Shown: in pieces, positions 12,604-24,942 of the stretch | How the letters are laid out: every line of letters starts with the position of its first letter | Position numbering within the stretch: position 1 is the stretch's first letter | Assembly: GCA_001931875.2 (NCBI GenBank) | Contig: MSJH02000812.1 | Span: 806,001 to 870,000 of the forward strand | Length of the DNA: 64,000 nt | Direction of reading: 5' to 3' | Origin: Byssochlamys sp. IMV 00236 | Lineage: Eukaryota; Ascomycota; Eurotiomycetes; Eurotiales; Thermoascaceae | Position numbers and translations under genes: made by a program | The notes under the pieces: generated by a model | Seen by the model: only the letters and a program-made list of their open reading frames with translations | Told to the model about the DNA's origin: nothing | Databases searched by the model: none

Positions 12604-13573
12604 ATAATGTGCTCGGCTGAGTCTTAATGTGTCTTGGATCTTAAGTCTTCTGGAGAATGGCGATGGGTCCCATCGCCATGACCGATGTATTGTTATGTCT
12701 TTCGTTCTTCTGGATAGACTGCGGGAAGGTGTTTAATGGGGTTACTGGCGGTATGGGTATGAGACGTGGGTGTCTCGGAACACACAAAAGGTGGCTGTTT
12801 TCCCTTTCAAGGCAGATAAAAAGTCATTTCTATCCATCTGTACATATTTTTATCAGAAAACAAGTCGCTGACACAAATGGCCATGCGTCTCTATCATTAT
12901 CTGGTAGTCCGACAGTTGCTAGAAATCTCGACTATAACTGATAGGAATACCGGAAGTTATTATGGTCCGCTCATACCACATGCGTTGCTTCACTAATGTC
13001 CAGAACTGATGGTAGATTCATCTCTCTGTTTAGATCACGCTGAAGAGTATACATACTAGTCTTTCCCCAGCTGCCTCGACCCAATGATCCTGCCAGACCA
13101 GAACTTCCAGGTCATAGGGACCCTATTGTTCGAAATCTAAGCTCGTTGAAATAGAGACCCTCAAAAGACATGTCCAGTTGCCAATATGTGGGTTCTCTTG
13201 TGTGCTCATATAAGCTTAGATATATGTCCTGAGATGCGTCATCTAACATAGAAAAAGAGTCTGTCAGGCGAAGGACTATTCTCGAAAACTAAGCTTGGTG
13301 AGAGAATAACTAATTGATGTGCTTGCTGTTAGGGAGCTCCGTCCGGTAACTTCCTATTCATGATGTAGTGAATGTGGCATGGATGAAGGCAATCTCCATT
13401 CACTTTCCGCACCTGCCTCCCTTGAACACAACTTTCGACTCAGAAGTTTCGATTCTGATCTCATCCTCTCGAATTCGCCCAAAAGGAGTTCATTCTGTTC
13501 ATTCTGATCTGCAATCAGCGTCTCCTTTCCTTGAATCAACTCTCTTCTGTCTCTGCAGCTTCCAGCAGTCAAT
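12604..13573. other. Intergenic region between vosA and the next gene
   Basis: The vosA 3' region comes first and carries a perfect inverted repeat (listed separately). AT-rich sequence with no supported gene follows. The stretch just before 13574 is pyrimidine-rich and ends with a possible splice acceptor near 13557, so a 5'UTR intron of the downstream gene is possible. Confidence 0.6.
12657..12679. repeat. Perfect 11-bp inverted repeat in the vosA 3' region
   Basis: An 11-base arm (ATGGCGATGGG) is followed by one T and then by its exact reverse complement. It lies 54 bases after the vosA stop codon. In RNA it would fold into a strong GC-rich hairpin of about ten pairs. It could mark a 3'-end or mRNA-stability element, but no function is shown. 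Confidence 0.8.
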
Positions 13574-15642
13574 ATGGTGTGTGCGTTGCCGGTGACACCA
13601 AAGGTCACGAACCTTGAGATACGAGCGGACTGGGATGGCGATTCCAGACACCCACTTGATATTAGGGTGTCTTTCGAGGTAAGAATGTTCATATAGGATC
13701 TTGGTTAGATTCCTAAAGATAACTCGAACAGGTTGCTGGCACTCCAAATGCGCTCTTACAACTCATCGATCTTAGGTCGCCAACGATCGAGCTTAAGAAA
13801 GCGATTGCATACCGTATAGGATATTCTGAGAAATGCTACACTTACGAGCCTGAGCTTGGGTCTCCTCCATATTCTCCTGCCACGCCGGCCAAGACGACAC
13901 CTATAATCGATGTGGATGAGGATGATGATACAGACTCTGAGAGTGGACAGACGACTGTGATCCATTTGACCTCAGAAAGATCATCACCGGTGGTCGAAGA
14001 TACATATGACAACAGAATGATCGGTGGCTTGGATGATACAGAAGACCAGGAAGAACCAGAGGTCGAACAAGATTCAAGGGGAAACGAGGACACCAGTCCA
14101 AAAACCATCTCCTGCATAGAACCATATTCATGGCTGATGGACCCCAAGATCTTTATTTCAGAAGACTACTTATTCTTCCGAAACCCCATCAATACTCTTC
14201 CTGGGTCATACAAGGTTATCATCACTGCATCCATCAGGATGTCTACTAGGAAATCAAAAGGATGGCATGAGCTGGTTATATCAGGACTTCCAAGGTTCAG
14301 GGGTGGGGATAGTGGATTCTTTCTCTTCCAAGTCCCGGAGGATGTTGGAATGGAATTTCGTACAACGAACTTGTGCAGATTCGACATTGTCGAGGACTGT
14401 TTCTGTGCTGAGTTTATTGGAGATCTGGTTGTTCCTTTTCGCCGTTGCAATTCCAAGTACTATGGAACAATCCGGAGTTTCACCGTGGACTATGACATCC
14501 GGGCGGATACTGCACCTCTAGGGCAAGATAACCTCTCGGGGATATCACTGACATACTACGCTGCCTGTTCATTAAAGACACACAATTTCTGCTACATGTC
14601 GCAAAAATGCACCTTTCCTATTCACATCGAAGGTGGTCCTGATGGGAAGTTCAAGTGCAAACTGCAGCCACAGCAAGTGGACGTCCCAATTGTCCATCTC
14701 GAGACACACAACGAACACCCTACCGGCGTATCACAAATCGAAGTCATCTGTCCACCAAAAGACCTGAAACTTTTTATTGTGACCTGGACTCTCAAACTTC
14801 CCACGAGGTCATCGATCTGGCTGCCTAGGATCTATCGGCCCCTTTGTGGGCCTTATGGTCATGAGGGTGACTTTCTTCGATCCGATATTTCCGAATGTCT
14901 CATCAGTGATCACCCATATCAAGAGCCTGAGAAAGATGGATTCAAATATCTATCGGAATTCTCCACATACCCTGAAGTGGGTGTAATGCTGGACCATGAC
15001 GATCCAGAATTGGAGGCGGTGCCGTGGCAACAACATCCCGATGTTAATATAGCGTCTTGTCCTCCGCTAGATCTTCATGAACAGTCACCATCGAAGTCCG
15101 AAACGGAGGCTGCTACTGTCCAAAGATGGGTGCTCACCAATATTCTAGTTCTGACGCTAATCGCATTACTCTTGGGTCTCAGTATGGATCAATCGGCAGA
15201 TATTAAGAGTCGTTTAGCCGTTCCTTCCTGGGCACAGATCCGCGGAGAAGAAGGACTGGACCTTGACAGGTCTAACGGAGGATTTTCTGTGATAAGAGAT
15301 GGCTTAAACTGCTCTGCAGGTAGTGACACAAAAGTTGGTAAAGCGCAGATGTCCGCAGGGAACAGAAGTCGACATATAACAAGCGTGTTGCCCAATGTGG
15401 ATCCTCATCTCTTCAACGGTATCGGTGAGTTAGGCAGAAGATTGCAAGCAATTACAGACAAGACTACAGCATCGAAAATTCAGGAAAGTAGTGTTTCGAA
15501 AGTGGAGGTCTACAGGAACATGTCTGGAGACGAAAGCCCAAACGTGAGACCAAGTGAGAGTCCATCTCAAAGTTTGGAACCGAAGTCCTTGAGAGACAAG
15601 CTGGACTACTTGTTGGGATGGAGAGGTCCATTTGGCCGCTAG
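13574..15642 (+). CDS. Unrecognised 671-aa protein with one C-terminal-half membrane segment
   Basis: The exons are 13574-13678 and 13732-15642, giving 671 aa. The intron has GT-AG ends and joins codons in phase 0. I do not recognise the family. The N-terminal 90 residues look folded and include the segment VAGTPNALLQLIDLRS. An acidic Asp/Glu/Ser-rich linker follows (about residues 95-160), then about 270 residues with many aromatic and Cys residues that look like a globular domain of mainly beta structure. A hydrophobic span at about 501-521 (core LTLIALLLGLSM) is a likely single transmembrane helix. The last 150 residues are polar and low in complexity. There is no obvious N-terminal signal peptide, so a tail-side anchor is possible. 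It is convergent with ade2. The frame is open over 1.9 kb and the exon junction is clean, so a real gene is likely. Confidence 0.75.
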
Positions 15643-16325
15643 TGTATGATAGGACATGCTTGCGATCGGCGAGGCTGTCTCTGAGTTGATGGGTCTGAGA
15701 TTTCCGGTTGAGATTCGCATATTCTCTTCATGTGTATTCAAATACGAGATATCCAGAAATAGAATTCATCCGTAATAAATATCTGCGTCCCGTTGTCGAA
15801 TATAGGACCACTAGGATATTCTTTATTGCATGCGAAGTTCTTTCCTGCGTGAACGTAACTACCCAGGAGTAGATTCACTTTTACTTAATCTGCCACCTCT
15901 GAAAGAAACCCTGGACTTAATCCACAGGGAAGTATATCTTAAATTATTCTCACGTTTTACATTGACCCTACTGTAACGGCAAAAGGCTTGTGCAGCGTAA
16001 CTAGTAGTGTTTGTGCTGTTCGTAAAAGCCCGAAGAGGAGACGCAATGCATATCATCGAAGGTGTAAAAGAAAAAGAGTTTCTGTTTTTTAAAGAAAATA
16101 AACAAAAAATTCATAGATCATCATACCAATAAGTATCTAGGTAGCCAAATTCTACACTAAGACGAATAACATAACAGTAAAATAAGTAGGTACTTTAAAT
16201 CACCCGCTTCTCTCCTAAAGGAAAGGGGGTGGAAAACCACGCATGTGTTTTCTCGTGTCATTTGCATGAATTCCTTGCTCAGTTGCTTTTTTTGTATACT
16301 TTTTTTAGGAGGTCTGCTTTTTTTT
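15643..16325. other. Convergent 3' intergenic region
   Basis: AT-rich sequence lies between the convergent stop codons of the 671-aa protein gene and ade2. It contains poly-T runs on both sides. No gene is seen. It presumably holds both polyadenylation regions. Confidence 0.7.
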
Positions 16326-18270
16326 TTACATCTGCTCGAAATACTTCTCCCATCCGAGCTCGCGGAGCTTGGTGCCCTTGAGTTCGAGGTTTTCTTTCTT
16401 AGCGTTCTCGGCGTAGGCTTCGACCTTGCGCTGGAGGGAGGGGTCGAATGAGCCTAGGAATCGGACAGCTAGGAGGGCGGCGTTGATGCTGTTGTTGATA
16501 CCGACGGTGGCGACGGGGACGCCTGGGGTATGTTGTTAGTGCTGTTCGCTTAGGGGGGGGGTGGATGGATTGGGATTAAGAAGGATGGCTCTGGATATAA
16601 AGAGTGGAAAGGAAAGTAAGATTACGTACCACGTGGCATCTGGACAATACTGTAGAGGCTGTCGACGCCATCGAGAGCACTGCCCTTGACAGGGACGCCG
16701 ATGACGGGGAGAGCAGTGTGCGCGGCGGCCATTCCGGGCAGGTGGGCAGCACCGCCTGCTGCGGCGATGATGACCTTGATACCGCGAGAAGCGGCTGAGG
16801 CGGCGTACTCGGCCATGTAGTTAGGAGTGCGGTGCGCAGAGGTGATTTCGACCTCGGGCTCGATGCCAAAGTAGTCTCGCAGAAGCTTAAGACCGGGGAC
16901 CAGGGTCTTGAGGTCACTGTCAGAGCCCATGATCACTCCCACAGTCGGGCGAGGCTTGGAAGGACCGGACTTCACGGCCTTCGTCTTGATATCCGTACGC
17001 TGGGCACGGATCTCGTCAACGACGTCAATCAGGGGCTGAATGATGGTCTCTGCTTCCTGCAGAGTTGCGGCGGTGACGGTAACGTGGCCCATCTTGCGGC
17101 CAGGACGGGCATCACCCTTGCTGTAAAGGTGGATGCTGGCATTCGGTATCGAAAGGGCGTGCTCGGCCACCTTGAGGTGGGAGTCTGGCGTGGCACCGCC
17201 GATGATGTTGAGCATGATGGACGGCTGTCGGAGCTCAAGGCTCTTTTCAGGAATCGGGAGATCAAGGATGGCCCTGAGGTGAGTATCAAACTGAGAAAGA
17301 CCGCAGCCTTCAATGGTGTAGTGGCCAGAGTTGTGGATTCTGCTGGCCAGCTCACACAGCAGCAAGCTATCGTCTTCCAAGAGGAACATCTCGACGCCGA
17401 ACGCACCCTTGCCCTCGAAAGTAGCGACGGCTTTGCGGGCAAGCTCCTGGGCCTTCTGATTGATCTCTTCAGAGACATTGCGGGCAGGAGCATAGACGAG
17501 CTTGCATATCGAGTCCTCCTGGACGGTCTCCACTGTAGGGTAAGACAGAACACCGTCCTTGGTCTTGACAACCATGACTGCCAGTTCCTAAAATAATGTT
17601 AGAAGACTCCATTGATGGGAGAAAAGGTTTGATGCGAACCATCTTGAAATGAGCCCACTTCTCTGCATACAAGGGTCGGTCCTTGAGCGCTTCCAGAGCA
17701 GCGGGAATATCCTCTTTTGAGCGGACAACGTAGTTTCCTAATATCGTTGTAAGCGTACTGAATTTCTGAATAGAATAATATTCTAGAACAACATATCAAC
17801 TCACCTCGGCCATCATACGCCAACGTCTTCGACTTCAGCATCAACGGATAACCCAATTTCTCGCCAATCTCGGCAAGTTCTTCCGGCGTATTCTTCACGA
17901 GCTCCAAGTAATCCGCCATGGGAATACCAAACTTCGAAAGATGCTTCTTCTGATTGTACTTATTCTGAATGATGCGAATTGCCTCCCAGCTCGGCTCCAC
18001 CTTGACCTCCCCAGCAACTTCTTCCAGGGCATAGGTATCGACATGCTCAATCTCCGCCGTCAGGACATCTGACGACTGGGCCAGCTTGCGCACAGCCTCG
18101 GGGTCCTTGAACGAACCGACAACATGGCCGTCGTGAGAACTGATCTGCTTCGCGGGCGCGTTTTCAACATCCAGAACATTCATCTGGATGTTGAGTCGGT
18201 TCGCGGACTCGACGAGCATTCTGCCCAGTTGCCCACCTCCGAGCACGCCAACCTTGGGAGAGTTCCACAT
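16326..18270 (-). CDS. ade2: Phosphoribosylaminoimidazole carboxylase (AIR carboxylase)
   Basis: On the minus strand the exons are 17805-18270, 17640-17737, 16630-17587 and 16326-16522, giving 572 aa, the usual fungal Ade2 length. The enzyme carboxylates 5-aminoimidazole ribotide to CAIR in de novo purine synthesis, in the cytosol. The N-terminal part is a PurK-like ATP-grasp domain. It begins with the nucleotide-binding motif [12 protein letters not shown] and includes [12 protein letters not shown] and a [17 protein letters not shown] segment. The C-terminal part is a PurE-like domain with [16 protein letters not shown] and [12 protein letters not shown]. The last exon supplies the closing helix [15 protein letters not shown]. 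The second intron has a less common GTTCGC donor, but the join restores the reading frame exactly. Loss of this gene gives red adenine-requiring mutants in yeasts. The identification is secure. Confidence 0.97.
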
Positions 18271-21200
18271 TGTTGCGAACCGACTCCGAAAAAATCAATG
18301 GAGGGAAAAGAAAAATAAAATCAACTATTTCGATACTGATAAGATGGATCGATCGATTCCTTCCAACTTATACACTCAGATAACGAAAAAGCACCCCGGC
18401 TGAGAAACTTATGACTCTTTTCGATGTCCAAACCTGGCGGGCTGGTGGATCCAAAAAATTATCGATACAGTCACGTGATATGTGAAGTTAAATGAGATCG
18501 CTTTGGAGTTTCTCTACCATACCACAGTTGATGGAGGGATTTTCAGCAGGATAGGTGATATGAGAGATAGTCGAAATTCCTCTGATCAGAGCATGCAGGA
18601 AAAGATTCGTGGCAGAGAGTAGCTTATGCAACAGTGTTCGAAATAATGAAGAAGAAAATCCGCCGCGGGGACCATTCCGCGGATCGGCCGAATCGGGAAA
18701 CCGTACTTTTTTTTTGCCTTCTTTCCACTCGAAGGTCTGTTGTCAAGGACTCTTTATTCGATGGAGCCAATAATAGGCGTTTGAGCTGATATTATTCTTC
18801 ATCTCCTCTGTTACTCTTTTCCACGCAAGTTTATAATGCGCCTGCTCCTGCTGACTTTGGGTGGTATTGGTAAGTTACCCCGCAACTTCCTAATCCGGAC
18901 AGAGTTCACCTTTGACTGCCAGTTGTTTGTTACTGGCTTTAACAATAATAATAAAGTGTCATGTATAGTTGAATCAGATGCATTTTCCCTTCGAAGGCTC
19001 TGTTCTCCTTTTCTTGGTGGGTAAAGTCCCAAGTAAGGGGGGTTTATACCGTGTCTGCAAGTCTGCAAATACTAGCCCACTTCTATTTTTATAGACTCAA
19101 AGGAGCATTTGTTGCCACGCATCGGATTTTCCATAGTATCTTTCTTTACGAGGTTCCAAATAAAAATTGACTGCGTATTAATTGACTGTAGTAGACGAGT
19201 GTGGGTGTAGTAACTGATGGCTACTGTCCTTGTTCGTGAAGAATAGATGAACCCAGTCTTGTATGGGTAATCATGTATAGACGTATAGGAGCACAGTATA
19301 GACAGCCGAGGATAGTAGGAAATTAGCAAATATGTGATCAGCCGCATATCTACTCTTCAGTTCGTAGATCTTCGTAGATTTAAAAGTCTGTGCCATCGTA
19401 CTTATACTTATACCTATTATTATTATTGTCTCCTGAGATTGGCACTTTTCCGGAGCTCCGGGGAGATATACGCATAGAGGGAAAGAGTACTCCGTACCTA
19501 GTCTATCTAGATAGCGTTCTAGCTCCGTCCTTTGATGCGGGTCATAGAACTTCTCCACAGTACTTACTATCTAAGTACAGTAATACTGAAACTAGAGACA
19601 AGGGTCGTGCTTCCATCGTGAACAACCCGGCTCGGCCCAAGTTCGGATACCTATATCTACATACATAGTTACATACTGTATACACACCGAGCGCGAGACT
19701 CAGTAATGATCTGATGATGGAGCGGAACCGCTAAAGATAAATATTCGGAGACGCAGACTCGCCAGGACGCCCTGGTGGGTGTCATTATTGACTCTGTTCC
19801 AGAGTGACGACGCCAGAAAATGAGTTGAAGACACGTCGTAGCGATTCCCACAGGCCATTGCCCCGCACCAGCGGGGCGAAGAGAGTTGAGAGAGTACCAT
19901 AAACTGGGAGCGGTCAATTGTGAGTGTATATGGTGAATAATAATAGCACAGCACACACGCCAACTATTGCGCTGAGAAAAGCAAATATGGTTGTTGCTCT
20001 TCAGGCAATTTATAAGGGAAAGCAGGCTCTAAGGTAAGACTGCTTGTATGGTTAGCTGTTTAACGTGTTGGCTCACATCAAGGTTAGACGGGCCGTTTCT
20101 CAGGGGACAGAGTTTGGACAGGAGGGAACGCTCCAGGGCAATAATATCATCACCCCACATCAGGCCAATATTGTCTCAACGTCGCGAAGTGCTGTTGCTG
20201 TCGATGGGTAAATGTCGCACCCGCTTGGATCTCCAGTAAGCGGAGAAAGCCCTGAGGTCACATATAAAACAAGATATTGATTTATGCCGCAATCCGCGAC
20301 AGCGTGGCCTCAAAGCAAGAGGCAGTGAGATTGTCATGTCGTAATAAACCCTGCAATCTCTATGCCAGCCATAGATACATAGTTATGTTCGCAGGTTGTG
20401 TGGTATGGATCCTCAGAAGCCGATGCTTCCAGGCGTCAATCCGAAGGTGACGTCCAATCGGTATTCCATCAGAGGTTCTAGAATTCTGTCCAGGGCTCAG
20501 AAGCTCCATCATTCCCCCCTCAGTCCGTCGTTCGACATCGAATAATATTATGGATCTTCAGCAAGTCGTAGAGTAAATAGGAGCTAAGATCATTTCCTGA
20601 CGGGAAGACCGGCAAGCCCGGCTAGGCTTAACAGACGCGCGCTGTCGCACGTCTCAGGATGCAACATCTGGAGCCCCTGTATCATTAAAAATCATCATGA
20701 TAATAATAGGCGGTGTGAGAGGGATGGGAAGAAAGAGGAATCATAGCACGATAGTCTTGCCGATACGGGAGATACGACTCGGGCTCCAGACCAACCCGAT
20801 CCAGTAGAAATCGGAGCGCCATCCATCACTCACCACCACAACGCCAATAATGATCTCCCCACGCCGTTGGGGTCTCACGTTCGAGACACTTGATGGTAAG
20901 TAATTCGTTATTGGCAAACAAGTGCTTCTGTCAGTCTACCTATCTACTGGCTTGAGGATACTGACGATGCATCCAGATGGCCCTTCGTCTCTCTTCGAGC
21001 AGACAGCTCTGCTGGTGCGGAGTTGACCACTATCTACTCCCCAGAGCCCCTGGACCCAGGTCATCCCCTCTTCCTAAACCGCAAATAAATAACGGTGACC
21101 CGCTAGGCTTATCGACAAGGGGCACTATAGTCCAGTCGGGATAGATAGTGTACTCTCAATCTGAGAAGCTGCGGAGCGCAGGGACTCGGAACAAGCCTCA

Positions 21201-22710
21201 TCTGATCATCAACCACCAGCGGGATTCCTCTAACCGCTGTCGGAGCGGGTGGAGCAGAGAGAGGAAGATGTATGTACACCAGGATGGTGAACGTGCCGCC
21301 GTCCGCGCGCCCTGCTCCATCTGACCAGGCTCGGCTGGAGATAATCACGCAGTGACGCCGGCAGTCATTCCACTAGAGCCTGGGCTTCCTCCACGCTTGC
21401 ACGTAGCTCACAAAGCGCCCGTGTATGGTGTTTCACAGCCCCAGGATATAAAGGTCCGAAGACCGCCTCGTTTCCAGCAGGGAGTGATACTGCTGTCTGT
21501 TGCTTCTTCTCTGCTTACTTTTACCATAATCTACCACTAGTTTGGCTGAAAAGGTACGCGTCTCTATCTTATCCTGCCTGCTCTCTCCGTTTTGCCCACT
21601 ATCCCGATCTACTGCCGCCCGCCACTCCTGTAGCGGATCATTCGGGGTTCTCTGGCGAAATCTGCATTCGAGTTCGAGTTCTTCGAGACTCCTCTTCGAT
21701 GCGGATCGGCCGGTGACCATTGTCTAGTCTTTCTGAGTCTATTCGGAAGATTTTACCGGAGAACCAACCAAGGGGACGGTTAAGCTCCGCCTGCTGACGG
21801 CTCGTGGTCGATCTGGCCGTGATGCCCCGCCGGTCCCTGAACCAGACAACCAGGAGATGGCGTTGAACTTTTGAAGACACCGTGCTGAGGCTGCTGCTGC
21901 TGCTGTCTTATTGAGCCTCCGAGGCTCAGATGGCTGATGGCAGCAGTTTGCTGTGGCAGAGCTTGGCGCGAGATCTCTCTTGCAGATCCAAATAGTGCCT
22001 TGAATGCGCGTGTCTTGTCTGTCGCGCAGGGTTCGGCCCTAGACAGATCAGATCCTCAACGAAACCAAATTAAAATGGTTGACTGGTTCGGCGCGGCTTC
22101 GGGGCTCTGGTTAAGCCGGGAAGCTGGGGAACCGCTAGACCTGGGGGGCGTTTGGCTAGCGACGGCTCGTCTTGGCTATTTCGAAGCGATGAAGCTGACT
22201 GGCGCACCAATATTATAGACTACTCGAGTACATTGGCAGCTCGACACTACCCGGCAAAAGATCCCGAATCGCCGCCGATTTACTCTATAGTCCTTCTGTT
22301 CCTGTGCCTGCCAACGTCACTCCAGATCTGAACTTTTTTGCGCGATCCACCCGACGAGAGGTCCATAAGAAGATCAAAGATCTCCCCGTTGACTCATCTG
22401 GTGGTTGATAACTACAACGCTTCCCACGATGGTTGTGCAAGGTACGTTGGCATCTACATTCTTTCTCTCTCTTGGCTATCTCTGCCTCTTCCCCGCCTCT
22501 TGACCGCCAACCACTCCACCACATTATTATCTCTGCTCTGGCTTCTCCCTGGGCGCACTCATTCTGCCAAGATCTTGGGTTTCATTCCCCTTCGTGGTGT
22601 CGAATTCCCTTGATCTCTGTGTGATTGATTGATCGGCCTTGGGATACACAATCCTTGCCGTGCGCTTTCATTTCCCCCCATTCCCAGAGATTATAAAGGA
22701 GATCGCCAGC
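18271..22710. other. 4.4 kb divergent intergenic region between ade2 and carbonic anhydrase
   Basis: No supported protein gene lies here. The left part is AT-rich and contains the ade2 promoter with a TCACGTGA palindrome. The right part is GC-richer, with a short CTG run near 21891-21906 and the leader of the carbonic anhydrase. The small open frames present show no recognisable domains. Confidence 0.6.
18471..18478. promoter_or_regulatory. TCACGTGA palindrome upstream of ade2
   Basis: A perfect 8-bp E-box-type palindrome lies about 200 bases upstream of the ade2 start codon. CACGTG is the core bound by bHLH factors such as Cbf1 or Pho4 types. The same core occurs upstream of vph1 and aha1 in this window. 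Its function here is inferred only from position and sequence. Confidence 0.45.
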
Positions 22711-23562
22711 ATGCCAGGGCGATTATTGCCTGCCTCTGCATGTCTTTCTTCCCTGGCCCTTTCTGGGAGGAGACCAGGCGGGTATCGTCACTTGTTGGCG
22801 TTTTCGTCTGGCAGAAGAGCACATTCCACCACGGATCAGTCGACTAGCACTGCATCATCCTCGTCGAACGCGAATTCTGCGTCGGATAACCAAGTCGTTT
22901 CGCGCGCTAACGCTTCTGCTCGAGTACCATCAGACCGTTACCAAGCCGTCCTAGCCCAGAACAAGGACTGGGCGAACAGAACCTCCAAAGAATACCCAGA
23001 ACTCTTCCCTACCCTCGCCTCCGGCCAGCACCCCGAGATCTTGTGGATCGGATGCTCCGACTCGCGATGCCCCGAAACCACCATCCTGGGTCTCCAGCCC
23101 GGTGACGTCTTTGTGCACCGTAACATCGCCAACGTGCTGCACGCCGGTGACCTGAACTCCGCCGCCGTCATCGAATACGCCGTTGCTCACCTCAAGGTGA
23201 AGCACATTGTTCTCTGTGGACACACTTCCTGCGGTGGTGTCGCGGCTGCTCTCGCGAACAAGAAGCTGGGTCTCATCGACAGCTGGCTGATGCCGCTGCG
23301 CACCCTGCGTGCGCAGAACCTCGAGCTCCTCCAGTCGCTGTCGCCCAGCGAGGCCTCGCTGAAGCTGGTCGAGCTGAACGTGGAGCAGGGTGTGCGCACG
23401 TTGAAGGAGAACGGAGTCGTGCTGGACGCGATTGAGGAACGAGGCCTCAAGGTTCACGGTCTGGTCTACGATGTTGGCAGCGGAACCCTGAGGGAGATCG
23501 ACACCAGCGAACCGCATGCTGCTATCAAGGCGCGGTTGACCGCTTTCAAGACCGAGGCATAG
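22711..23562 (+). CDS. Beta-carbonic anhydrase, probably organelle-targeted
   Basis: A single open frame of 283 aa encodes a zinc enzyme that interconverts CO2 and bicarbonate, supplying bicarbonate to carboxylases and to CO2 sensing. It is of the Nce103 type. The zinc ligands C115, H171 and C174 lie in CSDSRCPE and CGHTSCGGV. D117 and R119 form the catalytic dyad. Other family segments are VFVHRNIANVL and SAAVIEYAVAHLKV. The first 45 residues are rich in Arg, Ser, Ala and Leu with few acids, like a mitochondrial presequence. ATG 22711 is the first ATG in the continuous frame. An upstream ATG at 22429 could be spliced in frame (22429-22441 joined to 22688) and would add 12 residues. The coding part is GC-rich compared with the flanks. 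Confidence 0.95.
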   Translation: MPGRLLPASACLSSLALSGRRPGGYRHLLAFSSGRRAHSTTDQSTSTASSSSNANSASDNQVVSRANASARVPSDRYQAVLAQNKDWANRTSKEYPELFPTLASGQHPEILWIGCSDSRCPETTILGLQPGDVFVHRNIANVLHAGDLNSAAVIEYAVAHLKVKHIVLCGHTSCGGVAAALANKKLGLIDSWLMPLRTLRAQNLELLQSLSPSEASLKLVELNVEQGVRTLKENGVVLDAIEERGLKVHGLVYDVGSGTLREIDTSEPHAAIKARLTAFKTEA

Positions 23563-24942
23563 AGAGGGCGGGTCTTGCTGATTCGAGACGTTTTTCGCTC
23601 TGTATAGACCTGGGCGGTTTCAAGAAGAGCAAGCGTGTGCTTTTACGAAATTCAGTTGTTTGCGCATACATACAAAAACAGGCGCGTGGTGTATGATGAA
23701 GTTGCACGTTGGAGTTGCGTGTGGAGATTCCCCTGGAGAGCAGCATGGTTGCTGAGATGTGTTGAATGATTAGCGTTATCTTTTTCCGGAGTTACAGTGT
23801 TAGTTATGTTCTAGACCAGATCGATGAGTGATCACTCGTCCCCCGAGTACCCCATAAGCGATGCAAGAGCCAATGAGACTTTTTATATATATAAGATTCA
23901 ACACCTATCCTAGTGCTTACTGCCTATGTGGCTATTATTAAGGTAGTCATTGGTACTGTACTACTTATTATTGATATGGCTTTTCTTTTTACTTTCTTTT
24001 TTCTCCCCTCCGGAAACTCATATCGTCATCTCACGGTGCCACCTTTTAAAGTCCAGATGGATTATACTTATCAATACCGATAAATTACCCATATGATACC
24101 CTCCAGTACACGAATCCAATGTTTTATCTTCCCTTCAACCTCTTAAATAATTAATCCTAAAACATGCACTGAAGCGTTCATTGAGATGAGTAAATACGGA
24201 CTCCGATCAGAAAGCCCCGCACTAAGTATGTAACTAGGGTATTTATTTGGAACGATACGAAACAACAAACTTCGCGGGGTTACTTGACTTACCTAGGTAG
24301 TTAAACTAGTACTTACTTTATCTGAGAAACACGCTAACTTACTTGCAAATCTCTATGAGATCGTGTCGATCTTAGATAGCATTCTTAACGGGTTGGTTTT
24401 GTTTAACAAGGTCCTCGGGATTTGGGTGGTAGCTGATCTTGAGCTGATGGTTAATTCATTACCTTATCTTATCGCGAACCTCGTCGGGGTAGGTAGGTAA
24501 GTTATTATTAACTCCGCTGGTGGAGAGAAAGACAATAATAGGGATTTACATGAATATTATATATACATATATTCCACCTCTTATCTCTGATTTGTTCCTC
24601 GTTCATGCATTGATATATCACATTAGTTAATTGCCTTGTATTGTAATATAGATAACTAGTAATAATGATAATACCGGAGTTTAGACGGAGAAACGGGAAT
24701 GACACCAATGCCGACTTGCGATCCGAAAGGCTAACTAACTACATCATTCTCCTCTTTTCTTTGGCGGGGTGAATTGAACCGCTTGAGCTTCCTTTTAATG
24801 CGAATGATTCCGCTAGGGAAAGCAATTAAATAATTGAGCTGTCCTCTTTTTTTTCTCTTTTGGTGTAAGTCTCGTTTTTATCTTTTTCAATATTGAAGAG
24901 TTACTGCTATTGCATCGATCGAATAATCGATATTTGAGAGTC
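23563..24942. other. AT-rich intergenic region
   Basis: The 3' region of the carbonic anhydrase and the promoter of the aldo-keto reductase lie here. The DNA is AT-rich with several poly-T runs. I see no gene. Confidence 0.65.

Noticed and set aside
16832..17596. Antisense 254-codon frame over ade2
   Set aside because: It is the complement of the conserved ATP-grasp and PurE coding sequence and has no domain of its own.
22951..23517. Antisense 188-codon frame over the carbonic anhydrase
   Set aside because: It is a shadow of GC-rich codons on the opposite strand. The plus strand carries all zinc ligands.
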